A DNA stretch of 18,294 nucleotides from Nocardioides sp. (GCA_030452025.1 JAKDNC010000014.1:1-18294); one strand, 5' to 3'; counted from the first letter of the stretch, positions 1-8,484 are shown. Program-made: numbers and translations. The notes: generated from the letters alone by a model not told the origin.

Positions 1-267
1 ACCACGACCGGCATCGTGACTGCGATCCCGTTGATCTGTTTCGGGGCAGCGGCGCCCCGCCTACCTCTGGTCACCCTGGGCATGTTGCAGTACATCACAC
101 CGACGATGCAGTTCGCCCTGGGCGTCTTCCTCTTCCACGAGGACATGCCTCCGGGCCGCTGGATCGGATTCGTGCTCGTCTGGATCGCCCTGAGCATCTT
201 CACCTTCGAGACGGTCAACCACCGCCGCCGACAACTGCGGCTCACCACGGAGGCCAGCGCACTGTAG
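1..267 (+). CDS. rarD: RarD/EamA-family membrane transporter, C-terminal fragment
   Basis: The frame is open from the left window edge, so the gene starts outside; 88 residues and the TAG stop are visible. The visible part has the order typical of the RarD branch of the drug/metabolite transporter superfamily: a helix with TAIPLICFGAAAPRLPL, then LGMLQYITPTMQFALGVFLF, then a short acidic loop (HEDMPP) and a final helix with GFVLVWIALSIFTFE, ending in a basic Arg-rich cytoplasmic tail. RarD proteins are ten-helix inner-membrane proteins, first annotated as chloramphenicol-sensitivity factors; the true substrate is mostly unknown. It is followed after 24 bp by paaI on the same strand; I see no functional reason for the pairing. 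Confidence 0.85.
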   Translation, partial: TTTGIVTAIPLICFGAAAPRLPLVTLGMLQYITPTMQFALGVFLFHEDMPPGRWIGFVLVWIALSIFTFETVNHRRRQLRLTTEASAL

Positions 268-279
268 CGACTGACGCCC

Positions 280-291
280 TATGTTGGATCC
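280..291 (+). promoter_or_regulatory. Possible -10 element for a leaderless paaI transcript
   Basis: TATGTT at 280-285 fits the actinobacterial TANNNT -10 consensus. Its last T is 6 nt before the A of the paaI ATG at 292, so transcription would begin at or near the start codon. No Shine-Dalgarno sequence lies just upstream of that ATG (GGATCC only), which fits a leaderless mRNA. No convincing -35 was found at the usual distance. This is an inference from spacing alone. Confidence 0.35.
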
Positions 292-729
292 ATGGAGGCA
301 GAGGAAGTGGCCCGCAAGTCCGCCGAGGCGATGTGGTCCGAGGATCGCGCCAGCCGGGGCCTGGGCATGTCGATCGTGACGGTCACCCCCGGCCGCGCCG
401 TGTTGGCCATGACGGTGCGCGAGGACATGGTCAACGGCCACGACATCGGCCACGGAGGGCTCACCTTCACTCTCGCCGACAGCGCGTTCGCGTTTGCCTG
501 CAACTCCTACAACAGGTCCACCGTCGCGGCCGGTGGGGAGATCCGGTTCCGCCGGCCGACCCGCCGTGGCGACCTGCTCACCGCCACCGCCGTGGAGCGC
601 TCCCGTGAAGGTCCTGACGGCGTGTACGACGTGACCGTCACCCGCGAGGACGAGGTAGTGGCGGAATTCACCGGGCGCAGCCGCGAGATCGGCGGCACCC
701 TCTTCGACGAAAGGACCGTGGAACCATGA
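292..729 (+). CDS. paaI: Hydroxyphenylacetyl-CoA thioesterase PaaI, hotdog fold
   Basis: A 145-residue single hotdog domain of normal PaaI length. The signature region NGHDIGHGGLTFTLADSAF spans about residues 48-66, with the family Asp at residue 63 and the Asn-Gly-His and His-Gly-Gly turns that build the CoA thioester site. FACNSYN follows at 68-74, as in PaaI. The enzyme hydrolyses phenylacetyl-CoA or ring-hydroxylated derivatives, releasing CoA when the aerobic phenylacetate pathway stalls. ATG 292 fits a leaderless start; GTG 307 is an alternative with a good GGAGG-type site upstream. The stop overlaps the paaK start by 4 bp (ATGA), so the two are translationally coupled. Confidence 0.9.
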   Translation: MEAEEVARKSAEAMWSEDRASRGLGMSIVTVTPGRAVLAMTVREDMVNGHDIGHGGLTFTLADSAFAFACNSYNRSTVAAGGEIRFRRPTRRGDLLTATAVERSREGPDGVYDVTVTREDEVVAEFTGRSREIGGTLFDERTVEP

Positions 730-1988
730 GCGGAGAGATCCCTGACCTGTCCCGCGACGAGCTCGAGGCCCTGCAGCTCGAACGGCTCCGGGCAACACTG
801 CACGCGGCGTACCACAAGGTCCCCCACCATCGCGACGCCTTCGACCGCGCCGGCATCCACCCGGACAACCTCGAGACGCTGGCCGACCTGGCCCGCTTCC
901 CGTTCACGGCGAAGGACGACCTCCGGGCCAACTACCCGTTCGGGATGTTCGCAGTGCCGCGATCGGAGGTGAGCCGGATCCATGCCTCGAGTGGTACGAC
1001 CGGCAAAGCGACCGTTGTCGGCTACACGTCGACAGACATCGCCAACTGGGCCGAGCTGATGGCCCGGTCGATCCGCGCTGCCGGCGGCCACCCGGGCGAC
1101 CTGGTCCACGTCGCCTACGGCTATGGCCTGTTCACCGGCGGGCTCGGGGCCCACTACGGCGCCGAGCGGCTCGGCTGCACCGTCGTGCCGATCAGCGGCG
1201 GGATGACCGCCCGTCAGGTCCAGTTGATCAACGACTTCGGGCCCCGCGTCATCATGGTGACCCCGTCCTATTTCCTCGCGCTGCTCGATGAGATGGACGC
1301 CCAAGGCATCGACCCCCGAACCACCGGCCTGGAGATCGGGATCTTCGGCGCCGAGCCGTGGACCGACGAGATGCGACAGTCCATCCAGGAGCGATCCGGG
1401 ATCCGTGCGGTCGACATCTACGGTCTGAGCGAGGTGATGGGCCCGGGAGTCAGTCAGGAAGCGAACAGCACCCAGGACGGGCTGCACGTCTGGGAGGACC
1501 ACTTCGTCGTCGAGGTCATCGACCCGGTGACCCATGAGGTGCTGCCAGACGGGGAAGAGGGCGAGCTGGTCTTCACCAGCCTCACCAAGGAGGCAATGCC
1601 GGTGATTCGCTACCGGACCCGTGACCTGAGCCGGTTGCTGCCGGGCACGGCGTACCCGGCCTTCCGCCGGATGCAGAAGGTCACCGGGCGCACCGACGAC
1701 ATGATGATCGTGCGCGGGAGCAACATCTTCCCGACCCAGATCGAGGAACTGATCCTCACAGTCGAGGGCCTGGCTCCGCACTACCTCTGCGTGCTCACCC
1801 GTCCCGGCAACATGGACCGGCTCACCGTGCAGGTCGAGGCCGCGGACGCACCACATCCAGATCTCGCCCGGACGCTCGAGGCCAGGATCAAGGCACGGGT
1901 CGGGGTCAGCGCCGTCGTAGAGGTGGTCGCCCCGCATGCCCTGGAAAGGTCGTTGGGGAAGGCGAAGCGGATCAGCGACCAGCGGTAA
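726..1988 (+). CDS. paaK: Phenylacetate-CoA ligase (AMP-forming)
   Basis: 420 residues, full length for PaaK. It activates phenylacetate with ATP and CoA to phenylacetyl-CoA, the entry step of aerobic phenylacetate breakdown. Visible adenylate-forming-family motifs are the phosphate-binding loop SSGTTGK (88-94), FGAEP (207-211), YGLSE (232-236), YRTRD (296-300), the domain hinge GRTDDMMIVRG (321-331) and the C-terminal catalytic Lys in LGKAKR (K412). The N-terminal LSRDELEALQLERLR is also typical. It starts by ATGA overlap with paaI, with AAGGA upstream. The ring-oxygenase genes paaABCDE are not in this window, so either they lie elsewhere or this pair serves another arylacetate route. Confidence 0.95.
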   Translation: MSGEIPDLSRDELEALQLERLRATLHAAYHKVPHHRDAFDRAGIHPDNLETLADLARFPFTAKDDLRANYPFGMFAVPRSEVSRIHASSGTTGKATVVGYTSTDIANWAELMARSIRAAGGHPGDLVHVAYGYGLFTGGLGAHYGAERLGCTVVPISGGMTARQVQLINDFGPRVIMVTPSYFLALLDEMDAQGIDPRTTGLEIGIFGAEPWTDEMRQSIQERSGIRAVDIYGLSEVMGPGVSQEANSTQDGLHVWEDHFVVEVIDPVTHEVLPDGEEGELVFTSLTKEAMPVIRYRTRDLSRLLPGTAYPAFRRMQKVTGRTDDMMIVRGSNIFPTQIEELILTVEGLAPHYLCVLTRPGNMDRLTVQVEAADAPHPDLARTLEARIKARVGVSAVVEVVAPHALERSLGKAKRISDQR

Positions 1989-2006
1989 CGTCGGCCCCCA
2001 CTTCTA

Positions 2007-2067
2007 CGCAATTGCGGCCGTTTGACATGTTTTGGGAAGAAACATCCGTCAGAGCGCCGCAATTGCG
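2007..2067. repeat. 61-bp perfect-armed hairpin between convergent genes; terminator or REP-like element
   Basis: Outer arms CGCAATTGCGGC (2007-2018) and GCCGCAATTGCG (2056-2067) are perfect inverted repeats; the CGCAATTGCG inside each arm is itself a palindrome. An inner stem pairs TGACATGTTT (2023-2032) with AAACATCCGTCA (2040-2051), leaving a CC bulge and a 7-nt loop. It begins 19 nt after the paaK stop and lies 50 nt past the polyprenyl synthase stop on the other strand, so it is placed to end both transcripts. There is no U-tract on either side, and the inner arms are AT-rich for this genome. A REP-like or MITE-like element is therefore an equal possibility. Confidence 0.6.
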
Positions 2068-2116
2068 GAGTTACGAGCAGGCGGGCCAGGGTGAGCGCCG
2101 ACAGCAGACCGTCGGG

Positions 2117-3136
2117 TCAGCTGGAGCGGGTGGCCACTACGTCGGCGAACGCCTCAAGGGCGTCACGGACCGGGCCGTCCGGCAGCGCGGTCAGCAACGC
2201 CTTGGCCTGGTTGGCCCGCTCCATGACGAATGCGCGCGCCTCGTCCATCGCCGGGTGGGCGCGAAGCAGCCCGAGCGCCTCGGCGTGCGGGGCGTCTTCG
2301 CTCAGGTCGAGCGACAGGAGCTCGATCAGTCGCACGTCGCCCGGGTCGGTGGAGCGTTGGGCAAGCAGCACCGGCAGCGTCGGCACGCCCTCGCGCAGGT
2401 CGGTCCCGGGTGTCTTCCCGGACTCGTCGCTCTCGGAGGCGATGTCGAGGATGTCGTCGGAGAGCTGGAACGCGGTGCCGACCAAGTCGCCGTACGCCGC
2501 GAGAGCATCCTCGACCTCTTGGGTGGCGCCGCCGAACCGGGCACCGTAGAGCGCCGACGTGGCTATCAGGGAGCCGGTCTTGCCGGCGACCACGCGTAGG
2601 TGGTGGTCGATGGGGTCGACACCGACCGGCGGCTCAATGGACTCAAGGATCTGCCCCTCGACCAGCTCGGTGAAGGTGCGCGCCTGGACCCGGACAGCGT
2701 CAGCACCGAGCTCGGCGGTCAGCTCGGAGGACTTCGAGAACAGGAAGTCCCCGGTCAGGATCGCGATGTGGTTGTCCCAGCGGGCGTTGGCCGAGTCCGC
2801 TCCGCGACGCAGGGCGGCCTCGTCCATCACGTCGTCGTGGTAGAGCGAGGCCAGGTGGGTCAGCTCAACGACACAGGCCGCGGTGATCACGTCGTCCGAG
2901 GACGCCTTGGTGCCGGCCTCGGCGGCGAGCAGCACCAGCAGCGGACGGAACCGCTTCCCGCCAGCATCCATCAGGTGGCGGGCTGCGGTGGTGACGAACC
3001 CCGCCTCGCTCCTGATGTGGCCGGTCAGTGCCTGTTCCACCTCGCTCATCCGCGCGCGCAGGCGGTCGGCAAGCTCGTCGTCGACGATGGGCAGGGCCAG
3101 GGCCGGAGCGTGCGCGGGGGCGTTCTGGTCGGTCAC
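2117..3136 (-). CDS. Long-chain polyprenyl diphosphate synthase (menaquinone side chain)
   Basis: 339 residues, trans-isoprenyl diphosphate synthase family. GGKRFRPLL is at 59-67. The first Asp-rich motif DDVMD is at 101-105 in LASLYHDDVMDEAALRRG, and the second, DDILD, at 227-231 in FQLSDDILDIASESDESGKTPGTD. These bind Mg-diphosphate of FPP/GGPP and IPP. The residues four and five before the first motif are small (Ser97, Ala96), which in this family allows long products, so an octa- to decaprenyl chain for menaquinone is likely. GTG 3136 is chosen because it overlaps the nuoN stop by 4 bp (GTGA) and gives the normal family length; the frame stays open further upstream, but that part is only a shadow of nuoN. 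Relatives are named ispB, grcC or hepT; I cannot choose among these. Confidence 0.93.
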   Translation of the reverse strand: MTDQNAPAHAPALALPIVDDELADRLRARMSEVEQALTGHIRSEAGFVTTAARHLMDAGGKRFRPLLVLLAAEAGTKASSDDVITAACVVELTHLASLYHDDVMDEAALRRGADSANARWDNHIAILTGDFLFSKSSELTAELGADAVRVQARTFTELVEGQILESIEPPVGVDPIDHHLRVVAGKTGSLIATSALYGARFGGATQEVEDALAAYGDLVGTAFQLSDDILDIASESDESGKTPGTDLREGVPTLPVLLAQRSTDPGDVRLIELLSLDLSEDAPHAEALGLLRAHPAMDEARAFVMERANQAKALLTALPDGPVRDALEAFADVVATRSS

Positions 3137-4719
3137 CTGATGAATTCTCCCGCATGGGCAGCCAGATCGAGAACCGGGCCGGGCATGACCCCGAGGACGA
3201 TCGTCGCGAGCACGGCAACCCCGATGGTCGTCGAGGTCAGCAGGCTGGGCAGCGTCACGCTCGGGCCGGGGCCCTGTGGCTCGGCGAAGTACATCAACAC
3301 GATCACCCGGATGTAGAAGAACGCAGCTAGTGCGCTGGTCAGCACGGCGACCACCACGACCGGCCAGGCTCCACCGGACATCGCCGATGCGAAGACCGCC
3401 CACTTGCCGGAGAAGCCGGCGGTGAGCGGGATGCCGGCGAAGCCGAGCAGGAACAGCGAGAACGCGGCGGCCACCAGCGGCGACTCCTTGCCCAAGCCGG
3501 CCCAACGGGACAAGTGCGTCGCCTCGCCACCGGAGTCACGGACCAGCGAGACGATAGCGAAGGCGCCAAGGGTCATGAAGGCGTAGGTGACGAGATAGAA
3601 CAGCACGGACTGCGTGGCGGTGATCTGGCCGTCCCCGGCCTCCCCCACGGCCTTGATTCCGATCAGACCGGTGATCAGGAAGCCGGTGTGCGTGATCGAG
3701 GAGTAGGCCAGCATCCGCTTGATGTCGCTCTGGGCGACGGCCAGGATCGCACCGACCACCATCGAGAGGATCGCGATCAGCCACAGCATGGGCTCCCAGC
3801 TCCAGCGCTCGGAGCCGAAGGCGACGTAGAACAGGCGCATCATCGCGGCGAAGGCGGCCACCTTGGTCGCGGCGGCCATGAAGGCGGTGACCTGGGTCGG
3901 CGCGCCCTGGTAGACGTCCGGGGTCCATGCCTGGAACGGGACGGCGCCCACCTTGAACAGCAGGCCGACCGAGATCAGGCCGAGGCCGATCAGCAGCATC
4001 GCCCGGTTGCCGGTGGTGTTCGCGATCGCCTCGTAGATACCGGCGTAACCCATCGTGCCGGCGTACCCGTAGACGAGCGCGATGCCGTAGATGACGAACC
4101 CGGAGGAGAATGCGCCGAGCAGGAAATACTTCAGCGCCGCCTCCTGGCTCAGCAGCCGGCGACGACGCGCCAAACCAGAGAGCAGGTAGAGCGGCAGGGA
4201 GAGGACCTCAAGCCCGACGAAGAGCGTGAGCAGGTCGTTGGCCGCGGCAAAGATCATCATGCCCGAGACCGCGAACATCATCAGCGGAAAGACCTCGGTG
4301 TGGTCCAGTCCCCGGGTCGAGGCCTCGCGTTCCGCCTCCGTGCCGGGCAGCGCAGCCGCCTGGCCGGCGAACGCGGACAGTCCACCCTCGAGCTTGCGCT
4401 CAGCGAAGAGCAGCAATCCGGCGGCCGCAATCAGCAGCAGCAGGCCCCAGATGAACACGGTCGGCCCGTCGACCGCGAAGGCGCCCTCGGCCACGATCGA
4501 GCCGGAAGCCTCGCCGTGGTCCTCAAGGCCCGTCCCGATGAGGACGACACCGACGAAGGCGGCGACGGTGCCGACCAGGGCGACCCCCAGCTGGACGTGG
4601 TGGCGGCTTCCCCGCGGGAGGAACGCCTCGATGAGGACACCGATGCAGCCGAGGCCGAAGACGAGCAGCAGCGGCCAGAGTTCGGCGTACTCGATAGCTG
4701 GCTTGGAGAACTCGATCAC
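3133..4719 (-). CDS. nuoN: NADH-quinone oxidoreductase subunit N
   Basis: 528 residues, an antiporter-like proton-pumping membrane subunit of complex I with about 14 predicted helices. The key charged residues are present: Glu171 in FVGLEVLSLPLYLL (TM5 glutamate) and Lys256 in LFKVGAVPFQAWTPDVYQGAPT (TM7 lysine). SSITHTGFLITGL is also typical. A soluble loop around residues 105-140 (after FAERKLEGG) is longer than in enterobacterial NuoN. The GTG start at 4719 overlaps the nuoM stop by 4 bp, with GAGG about 8 nt upstream. The stop is in turn overlapped by the polyprenyl synthase start. Confidence 0.97.
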   Translation of the reverse strand: MIEFSKPAIEYAELWPLLLVFGLGCIGVLIEAFLPRGSRHHVQLGVALVGTVAAFVGVVLIGTGLEDHGEASGSIVAEGAFAVDGPTVFIWGLLLLIAAAGLLLFAERKLEGGLSAFAGQAAALPGTEAEREASTRGLDHTEVFPLMMFAVSGMMIFAAANDLLTLFVGLEVLSLPLYLLSGLARRRRLLSQEAALKYFLLGAFSSGFVIYGIALVYGYAGTMGYAGIYEAIANTTGNRAMLLIGLGLISVGLLFKVGAVPFQAWTPDVYQGAPTQVTAFMAAATKVAAFAAMMRLFYVAFGSERWSWEPMLWLIAILSMVVGAILAVAQSDIKRMLAYSSITHTGFLITGLIGIKAVGEAGDGQITATQSVLFYLVTYAFMTLGAFAIVSLVRDSGGEATHLSRWAGLGKESPLVAAAFSLFLLGFAGIPLTAGFSGKWAVFASAMSGGAWPVVVVAVLTSALAAFFYIRVIVLMYFAEPQGPGPSVTLPSLLTSTTIGVAVLATIVLGVMPGPVLDLAAHAGEFIR

Positions 4720-6254
4720 TGGTGGTCCTCCTGTTCGGACGCGGGGACGACGGGTGGCTCATCGGACTGGCCGACCACCTCCATGGTGGTCTCGACGGCA
4801 GGGTTGATCACGTCGAGGGCAGGCTGCGGAAAGAAGCCGAACAGCAGCATCACCAGGACCAGCGGTGTGATGGCCCCGATCTCGCGGGAGTTCAGGTCCT
4901 TGAACCCTGCCGTCGCAGGTCGGGACGGCCCCGTCATCAGGCGCTGGTACATCAGCAGCACGTAGATCGCGGCCAGCACGATCCCGGTGACCGCGAACGC
5001 GCCGACCACCCACGAGTAGTCGAACCCGCCGACGAGCACCAGGAATTCGGAGACGAACGGCGAGAGGCCGGGAAGGCCGAGGGTGCCGAGGCCGCCGACG
5101 AGGAACAGGCCGGCCAGGATCGGCGCGACCTTCTCGACGCCGCCGTGGGCGCTGATCTTCGCGGACCCACTGCGGTGGATGAGGTAGCCCGCGACCAGGA
5201 ACATGATCGCAGTAGCAACGCCGTGGTTGAACATGTAGAACGTCGAACCGGAAATGCCCTGGCTGCTCATCACGAAGATGCCGAGCACGATGAACCCGAA
5301 GTGGGAAAGCGAGGTCAGCCCGATCAGGCGGAGCATGTCCTTCTGGCCGATCGCCAGCAGCGCGCCGTAGATGATGCTGATCACCGCAAGCGTCACCACC
5401 AACGGCGTCGCCCAGCGGGAGGCCTCCGGGAAGAGGCCCAGGCAGAATCTCAGCATCCCGTAGGTGCCGATCTTGTCGAGGACGCAGATCAGCAGGACGC
5501 TAGTTCCGGGGGTGGCCGCGGCGGTCGTGTCCGGTAGCCACGTGTGCACCGGGAACAGCGGCGCCTTGATCGCGAAGGCGATGAAGAAGCCCGCGAACAG
5601 CCAGCGGCCGGTGGTCTGGTCGATGTCGAGCTTCGCAAGGTCCGGGATGAGGTACGTCGGCTCACCGGCCTGGGCGGAGACCGCGTATAACCCGACGACG
5701 GAGGCAAGCATGATCAGACCGCCGGCGAGCATGTAGAGGAGGAACTTCATCGCCGCCTTGGAGCGGGTCGCACGGTCGGCGATGCCGAAGCTGCCGATTA
5801 GGAAGTACGCCGGGATCAGCGTGGCCTCGAAGGCGACGTAGAAGAGGAACACGTCCTGGGCGGTGAAGACCACCAGGGCGAGCCCGGACAGGGCAAGCAT
5901 CCAGGCGAAGAAGGCACTGGTGTTGGCCTCGTCCGCGTCCCGCCAGGAGGCGAGCACCACCACGGGAAGCAACAGCGAAGTCAGCAGGACCAGGGTGAGC
6001 CCGATCCCGTCCACGCCGAGCGCGTAGTGGGCGCCGAACGCCGGGATCCACTCGTGGGTCTCGGTGAACTGCATCCCGTCGCCTGCGGCGTACTGCACCG
6101 TGACGACCACGGCCACGGCCAGGGTGAGCAGTGCGGCGCCGAACGCGACCTGCTTGGGCAGTGGAGAGCCGCGCCCCGCGGGAATCAACGCCGTCACCAC
6201 GGCGCCCGCGAGCGGGACCAGGACCAGGAGACTGAGCCAGGGGAAGTCACTCAT
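4716..6254 (-). CDS. nuoM: NADH-quinone oxidoreductase subunit M
   Basis: 512 residues, one of the three antiporter-like pumps of the membrane arm. The TM5 glutamate is Glu143 in FYVAFEATLIPAYFLIG, and the TM7 lysine is Lys230 in AIKAPLFPVHTWLPD. SLSHFGFIVLGIF and FNHGVATAIMFLVAGYL are conserved family segments. The ATG at 6254 shares one base with the nuoL stop (TGATG). The last about 25 residues form an acidic Pro/Glu tail (QSDEPPVVPASEQEDHQ) that ends in the GTGA overlap with nuoN. All catalytic landmarks are intact. Confidence 0.97.
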   Translation of the reverse strand: MSDFPWLSLLVLVPLAGAVVTALIPAGRGSPLPKQVAFGAALLTLAVAVVVTVQYAAGDGMQFTETHEWIPAFGAHYALGVDGIGLTLVLLTSLLLPVVVLASWRDADEANTSAFFAWMLALSGLALVVFTAQDVFLFYVAFEATLIPAYFLIGSFGIADRATRSKAAMKFLLYMLAGGLIMLASVVGLYAVSAQAGEPTYLIPDLAKLDIDQTTGRWLFAGFFIAFAIKAPLFPVHTWLPDTTAAATPGTSVLLICVLDKIGTYGMLRFCLGLFPEASRWATPLVVTLAVISIIYGALLAIGQKDMLRLIGLTSLSHFGFIVLGIFVMSSQGISGSTFYMFNHGVATAIMFLVAGYLIHRSGSAKISAHGGVEKVAPILAGLFLVGGLGTLGLPGLSPFVSEFLVLVGGFDYSWVVGAFAVTGIVLAAIYVLLMYQRLMTGPSRPATAGFKDLNSREIGAITPLVLVMLLFGFFPQPALDVINPAVETTMEVVGQSDEPPVVPASEQEDHQ

Positions 6255-8170
6255 CAGAGGTTCACCACCAGCATCGCGAGGGCGACCAGGATCGCGCCAG
6301 CGAGGATCGAGAGGGCATAGGAACGGACGAAGCCGTTCTGGACCTTTCGGAGCGCTCCGGCCAGACCGCCCATTCCGGCAGCCTGCCCTTCGACGGCACC
6401 ATCGATGATCGTGTGGTCGATCGCCATCAGGCCGGTGACCAAGTTGCCTACGGGGCGGATGACGAGTCCTTCGTTGATGGCGTCACCGTAGAGGTCGGCG
6501 CGGGCCGCCCTGGTGAACGGTGAGACGTCCTGCGGAGCTTCGCGGGGCACCTGTGTCCTTCCGATCGTGAACCAGGCAAGAGCGACGCCGGCGGCGACCA
6601 CGATGACCACGATGGCGGTCATCGCGAGGGCCGGGATCGCGGGCTCGTGGTGTTCGGCCACCCCGACCACCGGGGAGAGCCAGTCGACGATCCAGTTCCC
6701 GAGCAGCAGGAAGCCACCGAGGACGGAGAGCGCGGCCAGCACGATGAGCGGCACAGTCATCACCTTGGGTGACTCATGGGGATGGACGTCGTCGCTCCAG
6801 CGGCTCTCGGTGAAGAACGTCATCAGCATCAACCGCGTCATGTAGAACGCGGTGATCCCGGCACCGATGATCGCGGCGACGCCGATCCACGGGTTCTGGT
6901 CGAAGGCGGTCTCGATGATCTTGTCCTTGGACCAGAACCCGGCAAAGCCCGGGAACCCGATGATCGCGAGGTAGCCCATCGCAAAGGTCAAGAAGGTGAT
7001 CGGGACGGCCTTCTGCAGGGCGCCGTAGTGACGCATGTCCACCTCGTCGTCCATCGCGTGCATCACCGAGCCGGCGCCGAGGAACATGTTGGCCTTGAAG
7101 AAGCCATGGGTCAGCAGGTGGAAGATCGCGAATGCGTAACCGGCGGGGCCGAGACCGGCACCGAGCATCATGTAGCCGATCTGGCTCATGGTTGAGCCGG
7201 CCAGGACCTTCTTGATGTCATCCTTCGCGCAACCGATGATCGCACCCCACAGCAGCGTGATCACCGCGATCGCCACGACCGTCGTCTGGGCCAGCGCCGC
7301 GCCCTCGTAGATGAAGTTGGAGCGGGTGATCAGGTAGACGCCCGCGGTCACCATGGTGGCCGCGTGGATCAGCGCGGAGACCGGGGTGGGCCCCTCCATC
7401 GCGTCGAGCAGCCAGGCCTGCAGCGGGAACTGGGCACTCTTGCCGCAGGCGCCGAGCAGGAGCAGCAGGCCGATCGCGTTGAGCGTGGCCTCGCTCGCTC
7501 CCCCGGCGGCGGCGCTGACGCCGGCGAAGGAGGTGGTCCCGAAGGTGACGAAGATCAGCATGATCGCCAGGGACAAACCGAGGTCGCCGACCCGATTCAT
7601 CACGAACGCCTTCTTGGCCGCAGCCGCGGCGGTCGGCTTGTGCTGCCAGAAACCGATCAGGAGGTAGGAGGCCAGGCCCACGCCTTCCCAGCCCAGGAAG
7701 AGCACCAGGTAGTCGGCGGCGAGCACCAGGGTGAGCATCGCGGCGATGAACAGGTTGAGGTAGCCGAAGAACCGGCGCCGCCGGTCGTCGTGCTCCATGT
7801 AGCCGATCGAGTAGATGTGGATCAGCGACCCGACACCGGTGATCAGCAGCACGAACAGCGCGGAGAGCGGATCGAGCAACAGGTCCATGCCGACGTCGAA
7901 GTGGCCGACCTGGATCCAGGTGAAGAGGTGCTGGCCGATGCTGCGGTCGCCCTCGTCGCGGCCGAGCAGTGACAGGAACGTCAGCAGGCCGATCAGGAAG
8001 GAGCCGAGCGCGGTGGCGGTCCCGAGGAGGTGTCCCCAGGCATTGGTACGTCGCCCGCCGAGCAGCAGGATCGCCGCGCCGGCCAGCGGCAACGCGATCA
8101 CGAGCCACAGCAGGGACAGCACGCCGCCGCCGTCGACCGGGGTGACCACCGGGATCTGGAGGGTTGTCAT
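6254..8170 (-). CDS. nuoL: NADH-quinone oxidoreductase subunit L
   Basis: 638 residues, the distal pump subunit that also carries the long lateral helix of complex I. The TM5 glutamate is Glu162 in FLGWEGVGLASYLLIGFW. The TM7 lysine is Lys244 in KSAQFPLQAWLLDAMEGPTP, followed by VSALIHAATMVTAGVYLI and MSQIGYMMLGAG. WLLDAM in place of the commoner WLPDAM also occurs, from memory, in other actinobacterial NuoL. The start is ambiguous: ATG 8170 is preferred, but TTG 8173 in the same frame adds one residue. Both lie downstream of GAGGTG at 8186-8181. This is the only nuo junction here with a true gap: nuoK ends 14 nt before the ATG. Confidence 0.96.
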   Translation of the reverse strand: MTTLQIPVVTPVDGGGVLSLLWLVIALPLAGAAILLLGGRRTNAWGHLLGTATALGSFLIGLLTFLSLLGRDEGDRSIGQHLFTWIQVGHFDVGMDLLLDPLSALFVLLITGVGSLIHIYSIGYMEHDDRRRRFFGYLNLFIAAMLTLVLAADYLVLFLGWEGVGLASYLLIGFWQHKPTAAAAAKKAFVMNRVGDLGLSLAIMLIFVTFGTTSFAGVSAAAGGASEATLNAIGLLLLLGACGKSAQFPLQAWLLDAMEGPTPVSALIHAATMVTAGVYLITRSNFIYEGAALAQTTVVAIAVITLLWGAIIGCAKDDIKKVLAGSTMSQIGYMMLGAGLGPAGYAFAIFHLLTHGFFKANMFLGAGSVMHAMDDEVDMRHYGALQKAVPITFLTFAMGYLAIIGFPGFAGFWSKDKIIETAFDQNPWIGVAAIIGAGITAFYMTRLMLMTFFTESRWSDDVHPHESPKVMTVPLIVLAALSVLGGFLLLGNWIVDWLSPVVGVAEHHEPAIPALAMTAIVVIVVAAGVALAWFTIGRTQVPREAPQDVSPFTRAARADLYGDAINEGLVIRPVGNLVTGLMAIDHTIIDGAVEGQAAGMGGLAGALRKVQNGFVRSYALSILAGAILVALAMLVVNL

Positions 8171-8184
8171 CAACTCAGTTCACC

Positions 8185-8484
8185 TCAGTACTTCAGCAGG
8201 CTCGCGTCGTCGACCGAGGCCGAACGACGGGTGCGGAAGATGGTCATGATGATCGCAAGTCCAACCACGACCTCAGCAGCAGCCACCACCATCACGAAGA
8301 AGGCGGCGATCTGGCCGTCGAGGTTGCCGTTGGCCTTCGCGAAGGTCACCAGCGCGAGGTTCGACGCGTTCAGCATCAACTCGATGCACATGAACACGAC
8401 GATCGCGTTGCGCCGCACGAGCACGCCGACGGAGCCGATCGTGAACAGGATCGCGGAGAGCAGGATGTAGGGCTCGGTACTCAC
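8185..8484 (-). CDS. nuoK: NADH-quinone oxidoreductase subunit K
   Basis: 99 residues with three membrane helices, the standard NuoK size. The two buried glutamates of the proton pathway are present: Glu35 in MCIELMLNASNL and Glu71 in AAAEVVVGLAI. NuoK sits between NuoJ and NuoN in the membrane arm and couples quinone chemistry to the pumps. The GTG start at 8484 overlaps the nuoJ stop (GTGA). The C-terminus RRSASVDDASLLKY is basic then acidic and faces the cytoplasm; a similar RSASVDD string occurs in the NuoJ tail. Confidence 0.97.
   Translation of the reverse strand: MSTEPYILLSAILFTIGSVGVLVRRNAIVVFMCIELMLNASNLALVTFAKANGNLDGQIAAFFVMVVAAAEVVVGLAIIMTIFRTRRSASVDDASLLKY

Noticed and set aside
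507..1937. 476-residue open frame on the minus strand opposite paaI and paaK
   Set aside because: Low-complexity His/Asp/Gly/Val-rich translation typical of antisense frames in high-G+C DNA, whereas paaK on the other strand is full length with all motifs.
2012..2599. Plus-strand frame starting within the hairpin and running over the polyprenyl synthase
   Set aside because: It begins inside the hairpin structure and is antisense to a well-supported gene; the composition is that of a shadow frame.
3137..3505. Upstream extension of the polyprenyl synthase frame (462 residues in total)
   Set aside because: The extra 123 residues overlap nuoN and look like its out-of-frame image; the GTG at 3136 gives the normal family length and a 4-bp overlap.
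3514..4965. 483-residue open frame on the plus strand opposite nuoN and the end of nuoM
   Set aside because: Composition is extremely Gln/Glu/Arg/Asp-rich with no family resemblance. It is the antisense image of a high-G+C membrane gene; nuoN and nuoM account for the region.
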